The notes below the pieces were generated by a model. That model had not been told where the DNA came from, did not search any database, and saw only the letters and a program-made list of their open reading frames with translations. From Gautieria morchelliformis (taxonomy: Eukaryota; Basidiomycota; Agaricomycetes; Gomphales; Gomphaceae): 64,000 bases of DNA. A program made the translations under genes and the position numbers. Below are positions 11,428 to 23,300 of the stretch, one piece after another; within the stretch, counting starts at the first letter, position 1, and each line of letters starts with the position of its first letter. The stretch covers positions 1 through 64,000 of the forward strand of contig WHVA01000249.1 of the NCBI GenBank assembly GCA_015179125.1. The letters run 5' to 3'.

Positions 11428-11939
11428 ACACGCTGGGTGAAACTCTACAGAGTGAGGTTGGCAATCGATTTTCTTGTCAATTAGCACTCCAATACCCAAG
11501 ACCAGCTGTTCAGTTGATTTTTCTGTTCAGTGACTTTCACAAGTCAAGTCAAGTTGTGCATGAAAGCCACTTCACATTACTCTCTCGTTATTGCAGTGCA
11601 TTGACGTTGGTCGACCCAATCCACTTACAAACTCTCCTGCGGAGCCTATTCCCTCTTTATTAAAAGGAATACTCTTGGACCCCGATAGTGTCCTTGAACC
11701 TACACACTCTTTTAGTTTATTGTTCAGTGCAGCTAAGAAACACATTGCCTTCTATCTGTAATAACTTGGACTAGTTATTACACAGATTGCAACCAAGGTA
11801 CAAATATTAAATTATTTCCGGAGTTGTGCTGCTGCATTGAACTGGTATTCTACTAGTCATGCAAACGACACGTTCTGATAGACAGAGGCGTTAGCAATAA
11901 CACCAAAGTCTTGAAGGGTTCCAAAACATACCCACACCC

Positions 11940-13927
11940 GCTCCATTAGAGAGAAACATCGTTACCCTGCCAAATGCACCAGACCACAATCCCGATGCCG
12001 CGCTCACTCCCAATCCCGATCCTGCTCCTGACCCTCCGGGGGACCACCAGCCTGACCCAGCTCCAGACCCAATCATCCCTGCTCCACCTGGACCAGTCCA
12101 GGCCCTGCCTCCACCACCAGTACCTGCACCTATCGATCAACCCCGCTGCTCAAGCAGAACCACCTCATGACTGGACTACTGGGGCCTCAATGACCCATTC
12201 CTGAGACCGAGGCCACCGCCTGATCACGATGACCCTGGCCCTGAGGGGGGTGCATCAGCCAGAGCATCAGTTATTCAGGCCTTGGAATACATATACAATG
12301 AGTCAGACACTGCTAGAGTGTACACAATCTCACCAGACAAAATTGAACTTGCATTCAATGCCACAATCAAAGATGACCATGTCCCAAAGACATTCGCCAA
12401 AGCGATGCAGCATCCTGACGCACCATTATGGAGAAATTCTACCAACGCAGAGATCCAGGTGCTCCTGAACAACGGCACTTGGGAGTTAGTATGGCTACCA
12501 CCCGGAGAGAAAGCCATCGGCTCACGATGGGTTTTTCGAATCAAACTCAACTTTGATGGAACATTAGACAAATACAAGAGTCACCTAGTTGCAAAAGGAT
12601 ATATGCAACGGCCAGGCATGGACTATGATGAGGTATGCGCTCCAACAGCACGATGGGCGGCACTATGCACCATACTAGCTCAAGGAGCACTTCAGGGAGC
12701 GTACATCGAATCCATAGACATATCCAATGCTTACCTGAACTGAATACTGAGTGATGAAGCCCAGATATACATGGAGCAACTGGAAGGCTACCATCAAGGG
12801 GGTGCTGACTGGGTATGCAAGCTGAAGAGGGGACTCTACGGACTGAAGCAAAGCGGGAGATTGTGGTACGAGCGGCTCGGGACAGCACTAGAAGGCATGG
12901 GATTCAGGCGCCTCCAATCAGACCCGAGCATCTATGTCTGGACAAGCGATGAGACCAAAATCATCATACCCGTATTTGTCAATGACTTAATGCTGGTATC
13001 CAACTCAAAGTCAGAACTCGACCGAGTGAAGAAGGAATTGGCCAAAGTATTCAAACTGAGGGTTCTAGGTGAAATAATGTCACTCTTAAGTGTGGAGGTG
13101 GATTACAACCCCTCACAGAGAACACTGAAGCTCAAGCAAAAGCAATACATTGGAGAAATTCTCGAGAGATTCCATATGTCAGACTGCCACCCTGTGACCA
13201 CGCCGATGTCCCAGGATTGAATCTAAATGCAGCCATGGGACCATCAACACCAGAGGAGATAGAAGAGATGCGGAGCCTACCTTACTTAAATGCAGTCGGA
13301 GCATTAAACTATTTGGCCATCGCGACCTGCCCTGATATCACCTACACCGTTGGATGCCTCGCACGGTTTAACTCAAATCTGGGCCCAGCTCATTGGGCAG
13401 TGGTGAAACATCTCCTCTGTTATCTAAAAGGGACCACTGATTTAGCACTCACCTTTGCACCAAACAATTCTACCGAAGCATTCCAGACATGGACAGATGC
13501 CGATCATGGGGGAAACCCAGATAATGGACGGTCAACCTCAGGGTTCCTCACTAGAATCGGAACCAGAGCTGTCAGCTGGGCAAGCAAACTACAGAACATC
13601 GTTACCCTATCCATGACGGAGGCCAAGTTTGTAGCAGCAGTGTTAGCCAGAACCGAGATCGTCTGGCCGCTCACTTTATTGGATGAGCTCGGCTTGATGG
13701 TTAAAAAACCATCTCACCTCTATATCGATAACCAGTCCGCTCTCTCTGTTGCCAAAAATCTGGAGCATCACGGACGAATGAAGCATCTCGACCTACGGTA
13801 CTTCTGGCTGCGGGAGAAAGTTGCGCAGAAAGTCATCCAAATGAATTACGTACCTACAAAGGACATGCCGGCGGACCTACTAACGAAAGCCTTGCCTCAC
13901 GAGTCAGTGGAGCGGCATCGTTGAGCC
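11940..13927 (+). pseudogene. copia reverse transcriptase and RNase H region (fossil)
   Basis: Right-hand part of the copia pol. A proline-rich linker (about 11,970-12,170) is followed by the copia RT entry region (a PDAPLW / W-E-L-V block, then GSRWVFRIK and LVAKGY near 12,510-12,600), then a KLKRGLYGLKQSGRLWY block and the palm region near 12,980. The RNase H part (about 13,220-13,920) has the TDADHGG-type and SASKL / SMTEAKF-type blocks and the characteristic DNQSALSVAKN region. Several breaks are present; it is a fossil. Confidence 0.88.
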
Positions 13928-13967
13928 ATGGGTCTTTTCTAGGGTAGATTGGCCACGTCAGGGGGGT

Positions 13968-14165
13968 GTGTTGCAGTGACATTGTCACATGAGGCAATCA
14001 ACTGCTTAGTCAGATGCCATACTGTACAGTACCCTGAGTTCGGAGTGTAGAAGCCTCACTTACCTCTTCCTCTGAACTCAGGTAAGTAGCTAGTCCCATA
14101 GTGTAGAACCAAAGACCCACTTACTTCTTCCTCCGAACTCAGTTCAGAGTAATATACTCGTACTG
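13968..14165 (+). repeat. Partial 3' LTR of the copia fossil
   Basis: It follows the AGGGGGG polypurine-like tract after the RNase H end. It begins TGTTGCAGTGACATTGTCACATG. It holds two near-copies of a CCTCTGAACTCAG segment (about 14,068 and 14,130). It is cut where sequence of a gypsy integrase begins near 14,170. Confidence 0.55.
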
Positions 14166-14169
14166 CCCT

Positions 14170-15490
14170 TGACACAAATGCCCAATGGTCAAGGTTGCCC
14201 TTAATAGCAACATCAGCACTACCACGGGGTTCACACCCTTTGAGCTGAACCACAGCTATATGCTGTGGATCTACCTGCCAATGGCAACAGACACTCCCTT
14301 CAAGGGAGTCTCCCAATTTGCCCAACAGGCTCAATGGAACCTGATGTTGGTTCACGAGGCTATTTTAGAGCATTGCATGATGCAGGCGGTTCAAGAAAAC
14401 AAGAAACACCTGGACAGTGACATGTATGCAGTCAGCGACTGCTGCAGAACCTGACCCTGCCAAAAGGAAGGGCCAGGAAGCTGGTGCTGCAATACATTGG
14501 TCCATATTGCATTCTTGAGGCCTATAATGAAGCCTCGACAGTAACCCTTGAGTTACCAGACGACATGAAGAACTGATGCATCACGCTGGTCTTCCACACT
14601 AGCCTCATACGATGGTATGAGGCCAACAATGATGACCTCTTTCTGCATCGTGAAGCCAAAGCCTGCTATGACATTGGCTCAAACGATGAGGAAGAATGGC
14701 TCATCGACGAAATATTATCCCACAAGTGGATAAACTCGAAGGACCTGGAATTCCAGGTCCGATGGACCCTAGGTGACATGACATGGGAACCCATGTCAGC
14801 ATGCAAGGACCTAGAGGCTCTACCTAGAGCTTTGAGGAGTGACCAAGCCATGCAACCTTCCCAAAAGACATCAGGTCGTGTAAGTCACATGACCCACACA
14901 TGATATGCCAGGCCATGCCAACTGCAGTGCGGTTAAATTCTCACCTCAGATCTTTCCAAGGTGCATTGCTTCTTAAGAAGCAACTATCATCATCCCCATC
15001 ATCTTCTAACAAAGGCGATGCAGTCCAAAGATGGCATGGATGTTGATCACTCGATGTCCACAACACTATCAATGGTCCCCAGACATGGGGCCGCCACCAT
15101 CTTCAGCGCTCCTACAACCACAGAGGAGCACCGGGAAATGGTGGGATGGAAAGATGGCCTTGCCATTGTCCATACCAAAGGGTGTGATGACTGTGCCACC
15201 TTCATGGCCCATCTGAAGGCTGCCACCAATGTGCACCATGTGGTGTTGGCAGGCAAGAACATTGGCAACACCATGGTTAGGGTGTGGCCATTCTTGGTCG
15301 ACAAAGTTGAATGAGTGAGAGATGCTCAGGCCACTTGCCATGACCTGAATTGTGAGATAGCGGCCCTGAAGAACGACCCCAGGGCCCTTGATAGCATGCT
15401 TGATGCCAAGCGTGCCAAAGTGCAGGATCTGGGGAGACAGCTCCCTGAGACCCACCATTCTCCCTGATGGGCCACCTGCCACGGCCCGTA
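14170..15490 (+). mobile_element. gypsy fragment: integrase tail, chromodomain-like region, extra ORF
   Basis: A plus-strand fragment of the same gypsy family as the fossil at 41.9-49.5 kb. In order: the last part of the integrase (MVKVALNSNISTTTGFTPFELN, about 14,185), a chromodomain-like segment near 14,690-14,840 (EWLIDEILSHKWIN ... LEFQVRWTLGDMTWEP), and then an extra ORF at 14,961-15,314. Both ends are missing. It is broken and old. Confidence 0.8.
14961..15314 (+). pseudogene. Extra post-chromodomain ORF of gypsy family (fossil copy)
   Basis: A 117-residue open region about 80 bp after the chromodomain-like segment. It is clearly related to the minus-strand ORF at 43,125-43,868: both have DGMD-D-S-ST followed by M-P-GA, then M-GW-D-L-I-H and a C-DDC / C-TCADH pair. 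Conservation in two separate copies shows it belongs to the element. No known domain was recognised, and it may be a regulatory or Gag-like accessory product. Confidence 0.6.
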
Positions 15491-15492
15491 GG

Positions 15493-16049
15493 TGTAAGAA
15501 CCCGGCCTTTGGCCAGTTACTTACCGGTATAACTTTCTTCCGAGCCCGAGCCTTGTGATACTCGTGCCTGAGTACATATGATTCTTATCCTGCGCCCGAG
15601 CCAGAGCCAGAGCTCATATCCGACCTTGATCCCATGCCCGTATCCCCTTAGTTACTGATTCCGTTCCATCACGCATCATTCATATATTACTTCGCCCTGA
15701 CCTCACTCCCCTGACCTCGCCCTGACCTCCACTAATATGTTCACCCCTGACTCGTACCCTCGCTCGTATATAAACCCCCCTGTATGCATTTCTACTCCTC
15801 AGTCTGAAAATCAACTATCGTATAACTTCGATCCCTACTTAGTTTCTTAGCCTCGCCTCTTAAGCCAAACCTCGCCTCTTATTCGTTTGCCTCCGAAGTT
15901 GGGACTTGTGCGTAGGGTCGGCGCAGCACATAAGCTGAAGCCTAGTCCCTCTCCGACTTCCCCATCCAAACCTTGCCCCGTAACCTCGGACCTTACCTCG
16001 GGTTTCGCTCCTGACCTCGGTCAACCTTACAACGGATTGTACCGTAACA
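15493..16049 (+). repeat. Solo LTR, TGTAAGAACCC...TAACA family, 557 bp
   Basis: Starts TGTAAGAACCCGGCC, ends CGTAACA. Target duplication GTAGG is seen at 15,488-15,492 and 16,050-16,054. A TATATAAACCCC box is near 15,767. Two more copies, each with its own perfect 5-bp duplication, are at 35,859 (minus) and 39,517 (plus). Confidence 0.95.
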
Positions 16050-16068
16050 GTAGGCAAAAGAACCCAGC

Positions 16069-17238
16069 TGTCAAGGTTGGTTCTTTTAGGGTTTAATAGC
16101 AGGTGTCAATGAATTTAAGAAACCCAAACACAGCGAACCAAGAAGTCCTTGTGTGAAGTGGCTACTTAGTTGGTGAAGAATACCAGACTAAGGTAGAAGA
16201 CACTGGGAACCAGCGCCCCTGATGTAAGCAAGTGCTTAGATCACGTGACGCACCAAATTGAAGGGCTTGGATGTTGATTTTTTGAAAAGTGTTCCAGACC
16301 ATCAGTTTGATATATAGAAGTTGAGTAAATTTTGTCTATAGTTACTCTACTTTGATTTGACTTGCTAATATGTTATTGGGCAAAGGCACTTGGCCCATGT
16401 TTGACCAATGCTCTGTGTCATGTGTCATGGGACCCCCAGAATGGGCATGCATCATTCGTAACTGAGGTTCAAGCGCTGAGAAAGCTGAAAAATCATGTCA
16501 TGTGACACGCCAAATGTCAAGTTCACAAAATACTAAACATGTCCAAAACAGTTCCAAAGGATGAAATAAAGCATTTGGTAAAAAAAAAATTTTTTTTCTT
16601 AACATGTACTTCAAGGGAGTATAACTCAGCTATCATGCATTATTTGGCTAAATCCTTTCATACAAGTTCAAGCTAGATATATTTAGAAAACCTCTTAGGA
16701 CTTAGATATGCCAAAATATGATGTGGGTGGGTGGAATTGAGAATGTCAAGAGGCGGCTGGTAGCTAACATAAGGGGTGCTGGTTCCTGGCGTCTTCTACC
16801 TTAGTACTAGTACAAAGCAGAGGGTACATGATATACAAACCCCAAGTATACAGTTGAAGTGATCCTTACAACACTTGGTGAAATCATCTGAAGTGATGAG
16901 GGAGGGTTATCTGGAATAGATGATCCCCTCATCAGCACAGGCACTCCTTTAAAGGGCTTCACCAACAGGCTTAGAGTGACTCCAGCCATTCAGAGTAAGG
17001 AGGATCAGTGGTGTTGACTCACAAGTGAGCAAGGTAAAGCACAAGGAAGATGTATGATAATTGAACTGGGGAACATACATGCTGAACAAGTCCTTTTTAT
17101 AGAGAATACATGTATACTACTGGTGAATGAGAAGGAGGCCAGGTGGTTTAGAACATTACAAAGGAGGCAAAGTCATGCTACAAACAAAGGGGAGACATAC
17201 TGTATAGAGTGAAAACTTCAGCAAAGCTAATTTTGACA
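16069..17238. repeat. Diverged TGTCA...TGACA repeat, probable solo LTR
   Basis: Begins TGTCAAGGTTGGTTC and ends TTTTGACA. The left end and the AAACACAGCGAA block resemble the repeats at 37.5, 39.5 and 45.9 kb, and the GATGTATGATAATTGAACTG segment (about 17,050) is shared with them. On the minus strand a TATAAAAAGG box near 17,100 is followed by that segment, which fits an LTR promoter. No clear target duplication was found. It is split by the MITE at 16,201-16,801. Confidence 0.5.
16201..16801. mobile_element. MITE-like element, 30-bp inverted ends, TA target
   Basis: A 601-bp element with imperfect 30-bp terminal inverted repeats (AGGTAGAAGAC-C--GGAACCAGC-CCCCT, 4 mismatches) flanked by TA at 16,199-16,200 and 16,802-16,803. 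It has no coding capacity. A run of A followed by T is at about 16,579-16,598. TA duplication and ends fit a non-autonomous Tc1/mariner-type element; superfamily is inferred, not shown. Confidence 0.75.
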
Positions 17239-17249
17239 AGAAAGAGGGG

Positions 17250-17906
17250 TGTTACATATTGAGATTTCCGCAAGTTGGAACTAGAAAGGAAAACGGCTTC
17301 AACTTATATGTTGCACCCCCAATGAACTATCGTCCTAATTATTTCAGATCGTGAGTCGGAAGTCGGAAAGTACCAAGCTAAACAGAAGTCGGAACTTGAG
17401 TCAGAAACTAAGTCGGAAGGTGGAGAGGCAGAGGTCTTGCAAAACTCGCTGTGCTAAGAACAGGAGATAGAGCGAAGGAAATTACGTATCGAAGGCAATT
17501 ATCTGATTGCAGAATAAGGGGCATACATGAGAGGCTTTTATACAAAGAGCTGAAACCACATGTAATGGGGCAGTACTAAGTAAATTCCTGAGGGAGCGGA
17601 AGTCGGATAGACATACCGGGTAATTAACTAATTGGGAACAAGGGGACTACAAGGGGGGTTCAGGGTAGGGTAAAACAATGGCAAAAGAACAAGGGGTCAG
17701 AAAGTATATCTGACAGAAAGAAACAAGGAGACTCCAAAGGGGGCCGGATATATGGTCTTGCTGTGCTGTGAGGCAAGTCCAGTGGGTCTGAGTAATTGAG
17801 TCGAAAGAACAAGGGAATAAAACAATGGGCAGAATATCGGAACTATCGGAGGGTCGGAATGTGAGCAGAACCGAGTGTTGGAAGTCAGAAATGCATGGTT
17901 GTAACA
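17250..17906 (+). repeat. LTR, TGTTACATA...TTGTAACA family, 657 bp
   Basis: Starts TGTTACATATTGAG and ends GGTTGTAACA. A TATACAAAGAGCTG segment lies near 17,539. No matching target duplication is seen (AGGGG left, AATTG right), so it may be part of a larger rearranged element. The right flank is gag-like sequence of the gypsy family found at 48.8-49.5 kb. Confidence 0.75.
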
Positions 17907-19240
17907 AATTGATTGAGACTCAGCTGGAATTACTGAGAGAGCCATCCTGCCAGACTTGTGGGTGCTTGGGTGACCATGCAAGGGGCAGTGCGTTCCAATG
18001 CCCCCACCCAGCCCAGTCTGGATGGCTGCCCAAGGCCAAACAGCCTCAGGCAATGGGGGGCTCATCATAGCCAAGCCTCCCACTGAAGCTGGTGGGTTGG
18101 CCTACCGATCGGCCCACCAACAGCCAAAGCAGCATTACCTGCTTTGAATGCAGCCAGATGGGCCACAGGAAGGTGGAGTGCCAATGGCTCAAGTGGTTAC
18201 AACTATGCTATTCCAACTTCTGACACTCAGTTCCCCTTCCTTTCTGACATTCCAATACTTCCAGTAGTCCCACCCCTTGTTATATCCATTCTCCATTTGA
18301 CTCTATTACATGGACCCTTTGGACTCAACTTGTAGCACAGCAAGACAGTATGTCCAACCCCTCTGGAGTCCCGTTGTTCCGTCATGTCAAATATGCTTTC
18401 CACCCCCTTGCTCTTTTGCCCATTGTTCTTGACTCTACTCTGCACCCCCCTTGTTGTTCTTATTGATTAGTTACTTACCCCATATATCATATCTGACTTC
18501 CGCTTTCTTCAGAATGGGATAGCTTGGGCTCCCAGTCTTCCATTATGGCAACTGCATCCTCCTGAGCCTCATTGTTTTGAGGCTCACCCTGCCCCTCTTC
18601 ATTGATCTGTTGAAGAGAGGTGTGGATGGGGTCTGTCTCTGGATCCTCATCCTCATCATGCCTTGTGGGCACTGTCCATATGCCAGACTTGTGTTACATA
18701 TCATGAATTCCTGAAGTTGGAACTAAAAAGGACAGCAGGTTCAACTTATATGTTGTGCCCCCAATGAACTATTGTCCTAAGTATTTTGGATAGGAAGTCG
18801 GAAGTTGGAAAGTGTCGAAGTAAGTCAAAGGTCGGAAACTAAGTCTGAAGGTGGATGGCGGAAGGTGGAGAGGTAGAGGTCGGAAAGCAGAGGGACAGAG
18901 ATCTTGCAATACTCGCTGTGCTAAGACCAGGAGATAGAAGGAAGGGAATCATGTATCAAGATTATCTGATCGCAGAATTGAGAGCATACATGAGGGGATT
19001 TTATACAAAGAGCTGGAGCAACATATAGTGTTGTACTACTAAGCATAGTATTATGACTGGGATGAAGAGACGGTAGACAATGCAACTGCCTACAGGGCCA
19101 ATGTGATCAGAATCATGCTGGAAGAAGAGACAGCCACTAATGTGATGGCTGCCCACATGCCTGCTGCCCCAGACAAGGCAGTTGAGCTGATGTATCATCA
19201 TTGGAGCAAACATCAGTTGTGGCCAGTGTGGCTGTGGAAC
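17907..19240. mobile_element. gypsy gag pieces shuffled with inverted LTR pieces (fossil)
   Basis: Gag-like segments match the family at 48.8-49.5 kb. A plus-strand zinc-knuckle piece lies at about 18,080-18,190 (CFECSQMGHRKVEC, a CX2CX4HX4C pattern). A minus-strand acidic piece lies at about 18,490-18,670 (HDEDEDPETDPIHTSL). A plus-strand piece lies at about 19,050-19,205. Between them are LTR pieces of the TGTTACATA family in opposite orientation (minus at about 18,198-18,500, plus at about 18,692-19,045). This looks like an inversion between LTR copies. The element is broken and old. Confidence 0.65.
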
Positions 19241-20158
19241 AAAAAAAGGAAAGAAAAGGAAGGCAAAGAAATTTGTCTAGTAGTAATTAGTTTCCATATT
19301 GCATGTCAGCTGTATGTGCCACAGAGCAGCATGCTTGGGACCGAGTTGGGGAGCGAGTTCATGGACAAGTGCGCGAGCGAGTTTGCTGCAAAAGGAGGGT
19401 CGAGGCTGCTTTTGCAAAGTTGCAGAATTCACAAACTCTGCGAGTTCACGGTGGAGTGCGGGACCAATTTCAGTACCGATTTCATGTCGAATTCACCTTC
19501 GTGAAATGCCCTATATCAATTTCATCTCCTTCCTCTCCGTCCTCTCCTCATATGCATCTGGCTTGCTGGGCAACAAAATCAACCCATTTTCACTTCAGCA
19601 TGCTGCTGGGTGCACCAGTGTTTGTGGAGTTGGGTTTGGTTTGTCAGCCAGGACAGATGCTGACGATTGGGCAGGTGGGTGTTATGGAGCGCTCCATGGA
19701 CGCGATGTGTAAGTGGATGGATGGGTTTTACTTGATAAACTCTCACGGTGCGCTAATAACTTTTAGATACTTTGGGAGATTGATCACGAGGTCGTGCTGG
19801 AGCTTGGGTGGGCAGCGGAGTCAGTGGACACAATGGACGCAAGTGGTGGACGGGGGTGGTGGACGCATTCTGACTTAAAGTATTTCCTCACTTAATAATA
19901 ATACTTATGCCGGGGCTAAATCAACAACAAATACACTCTTATTACCTGTATAAAAATGCATTGTGCTTGCATCCTCATGTCCAATACCAACCGATCCAAA
20001 CGGAATCGTCCAACATCTCAAGAACGTTCACAGCCCCCTCCGGTGCCACCCCTCTCACTGGGCTCATCCATCCCATCAACGCGTTCGGCGCTTACTAGGT
20101 GGATAGGCGTCTATATCATGTAAGTCGCTGACCAAGCAGGCTACGTGGTTTACATGTA
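19241..20158. other. No recognised gene; unassigned sequence
   Basis: Open frames up to 191 residues exist here on the plus strand, but no motif or family was recognised and codon use is not distinctive. ACTAGGTGG near 20,093 resembles the start of the Helitron terminus 65 bp further on (ACTAGGTGGGTACCC) but lacks the hairpin. Confidence 0.4.
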
Positions 20159-20307
20159 CTAGGTGGGTACCCGCGCTTCGCGCGGGGGTGTAGGTCAAAC
20201 GCATCGGTAAGGTCAAGTGCATTGGGGAAAATAAAAGTAACCAATTTGCATCAAGTAAAATCAAGTAACACACATAAACCATATCAAGAGAAGTGGATAT
20301 AATAAAA

Positions 20308-23300
20308 TCAAGGAGCTCTAAGTAATACATCTTTATATACAATGTTGGTTGTGTCCAAACCCTCCTCAAGCAAGACCTTCACTCTGTTCCAATTGGTCCC
20401 TCTTGATACACCAACATACAACTGACCATGTCCAAACACTGGATATCTCAGGTCCAGCCCAACCGTACCCAAAGACTGTCCTTGAGACTTGTTGATAGTC
20501 ATTGCAAATGCCAAACGCACTGGAAACTGCCTCCTTTGCAGCACAAATGGCAACTCTCCCTCTGATGGCTTAATGATGATCCTGGGGATGAAAGCAATAT
20601 TGCCTGCACATGGACCTGAGATGATCCTGACCTCCAACACTCTAATGCTTATCCTCACCAACCGCAACCTTGTCCCATTGCATAGTCCTTGCTTCTGATC
20701 CAAATTGCGCAACAGCATCAGAGGCACTCCAGGCTTGACTTCCAAGCGAGCAGGAGGAAGACAGCCCATCTCTGTGGAATTCAGATACTCCACAGGATAC
20801 TGATCTGCATCATCGGATTCTTCAATGGAATTTGCGCAGTGCAAGACCTGAGCATCACCTGGAAACTCCCTAAACACCATGGAATTGATCTCATTGACCT
20901 CAGTGTTTCTGGCACAGAGGATGGCACGCTCCAAAAAGTAATTGTCCTGGGCAGGGACATGATTGCCAATGCCAGGGTATATTTCCTGGATCAGATCTTC
21001 AATTCCAGGGCCACAAACCATGTGAGGAGGCAGTGAGAACGTATGATCTAGTGGGAGATCCTTTCCCTGGCCCACATTCTGCAGCCATTCTGCAAACCTG
21101 GCTCTGTCAGGGTCATTTCTCACCCGCATGTTCTCTGTCAGATGGAGGACATTGATCTTTGGCCACAGATATGACTTCTGAAGGGTAGCTCCCACGATAT
21201 CCTCCTTGGAGCCTTTAGGGACAATTGGGAGAGTCTGCTGAAAGTCACCTCCAAAGGCGACTGTGATGCCACCAAAGGGTCTATCAGGCTGGTCAAGGAA
21301 ATCCCTCAGTGTCCTGTCAATGGCCTCTATGGCATGGCGATGCTGCATTGCAGCCTCATCCCAGATGAGGAGACTGGCCTGTCTCAGCATGTCAGCCTTG
21401 TCAGAGTTCTTTTTGATGGAGGAGAAAGAGCGCTCATGGACAGGAATGGGAATTCCAAGCATGCTATGAGAGGTTGTACCCTTAGTGAGGATAAGTGCAG
21501 CCATTGCAGATGAGGCTACTGCAATCACAATGAGGCTCTCCGCTCTACAGGAGTGGATTAGAGTGTTCCATGTGAATGATTTCCCGGCGCCACCTGAGCC
21601 AGTGACAAAAAACATTTGTCCATCAGGTTTCCCATGAGCATCTCTGGTCAGTGCCGACCGTAATATCTGATCATGCACAGACCTTTGCCCCTCATTCAGC
21701 TTGGGAACCTCCTCATCAGCCTTTTCCCTCTCTTCAACACGGTCATAGTCCCTCTGCTCAGCTATGAACCTGTTTCCAATGAGGGCCTCCCACTCGCCTG
21801 CCACCCGAGGCATATCATCAAAGCTGCTCAAGGACATTCCACCCTGCTGGAGGATTTTTTCCAAGAGAAAGAGGCCAAAATCATAAACCTGATCATCCTG
21901 TGGATCCTGCATACCATGTCTGATTTGGAGCTGATGTCTGAGATCATCACATATGTGCTCCCTGAAGCCATCCCATAGTCTGCCAGGACCCGATGGATTG
22001 CAATGGCCAAGGATGGTGGCAAAGAGATGTCTGAGCTGAGCACCTGTTTTCATGCCACTGGCTTCCTGGAGACACAACCTCAACTCCTGATCATCATCCA
22101 GAAGTCCCCTTGCACGACAGGCCTCCTTGTAAGTAGCATATTGTATGCCATCCACCGACCTAAGCTCCTCAAAGGATCTAGCCCCCTTGACCACTGTGAG
22201 GAGAGTGCGCACAAAAAATCTCTCTCCTGATCTAGGGTTTGCAAAGTGAAGGCGACCGATGCTATAACCTCCTTGGCGTGGTGTCCATACCTTTTCCTGT
22301 GAGTGCCAGGTAAAATGCTCAGGAAACTCCACATAGAGCAGATCACGTGCTTCAGGGTAGATATCATTGGCCTCAAAGTAAGCCATGAGCGGTGTCTTTT
22401 TTGCCTCAGCCCTTTCCAGGATGTTGTCCACATCCTGGTTGGGATCAAAGATGATTGTGTGATGGTCCTTTTCATGGACTGGCAGTGCCATGACTGCAGG
22501 CACCTGGGTGTGGATTTCCCGCTCCAGCAACCTCCAACAGGCCTCATGAGCACTGACATAGCGAGCGTCCAGGTACTGCTTAATTTCATCCTGGGTGCGA
22601 CCAAACTCCATGGTGGTCCGATCATGGCCCTTGTAGAGATACTTGTGGATATACTTGATACACCTCACATTGATGGTGAGTTCAGGGTTGATGTGACACC
22701 AGAATTTGAGCAAGAGCAGAGCAGAGTATGGCACAACCCATCTGTTGTCCAGCATGTGACCTCTGACATTGTGCAGCCTTCCATCATTGCGACGACGATA
22801 TTTTGGATATCCATCCTCATTCAGACTGGTTTCCTCACAGAATGGCTTTGGGAAGTTTTTCTTGCACTTGCCATTTTCCATGCAGGGTGCGTTTGGTTTC
22901 ATTTGTCCACAGGGACCATGTGTCATCAGCTCACAGACCAACCGGTAGAGGACAGGATGAGTCTCTGGATCAGGGAACTCTGCCGAAATCATTGAATCCA
23001 CCTCATGTGCATGTCTGATCTTGGAATCTCTTTCAAACCAGATAAGAATATGCATGTGTGGGAGTCCCCTTTTCTGGAATTCAATGGTGTGGACGCGAGC
23101 GACGGTTTCCCCAAAAATCTTTTCCTTGACGATCAAGTCAATGAGGTATTTCTTTTTGAGCTGGAACACCCGCGACACCAGGTCAGGCCTGTCCTGAGGA
23201 GTTTGTCCAGGCAACAACGCATCCAATACCTCCTGCCAGTTGGGATTGGCAGTCATGGTAATAAAGAGATCAGCCACACCATACTTCCTTGAAATGGCCA

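Larger units (their letters stand above)
1815..11928 (+). repeat. Solo LTR, family TGTA...GGTTCCAAAACA, split by a gypsy element
   Basis: A roughly 1.5 kb LTR occupies 1815-2817 and 11,432-11,928. It begins TGTAGGGGAACGG and ends GGGTTCCAAAACA. The flanking copia sequence carries a 5-bp target duplication TACCC at 1810-1814 and 11,929-11,933, so it is a solo LTR inserted in the copia integrase. A second copy of the family is at 61,261-62,946. A TATA-like TATATAAAAG lies near 2633-2642, followed by the CAATCAATCTACCC-like region also seen in the related family. Its left half holds several TGACTCA / TGAGTCA motifs. Confidence 0.88.
1121..14165 (+). mobile_element. Ty1/copia retrotransposon fossil with nested insertions
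   Basis: Plus-strand copia-type pol remains lie at both ends of this span: an integrase portion at about 1130-1814 and reverse transcriptase plus RNase H at about 11,940-13,927. After a purine-rich AGGGGGG tract, a probable 3' LTR start (TGTTGCAGTGAC) lies near 13,970, cut off near 14,165 where another element begins. The 5' part is missing, replaced by rearranged LTR pieces. The interior from 1815 to 11,928 is a later insertion with its own nested insertions. The element is broken in several places and clearly old, since at least three insertion events came after it. Confidence 0.85.

Noticed and set aside
14056-14355. Minus-strand 99-residue frame
   Set aside because: Antisense to the copia LTR remnant and the gypsy integrase fragment.
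19299-19878. Overlapping plus-strand frames of 137 and 191 residues as a gene
   Set aside because: No motif, no intron signals that improve it, no neighbour context; left as unassigned.
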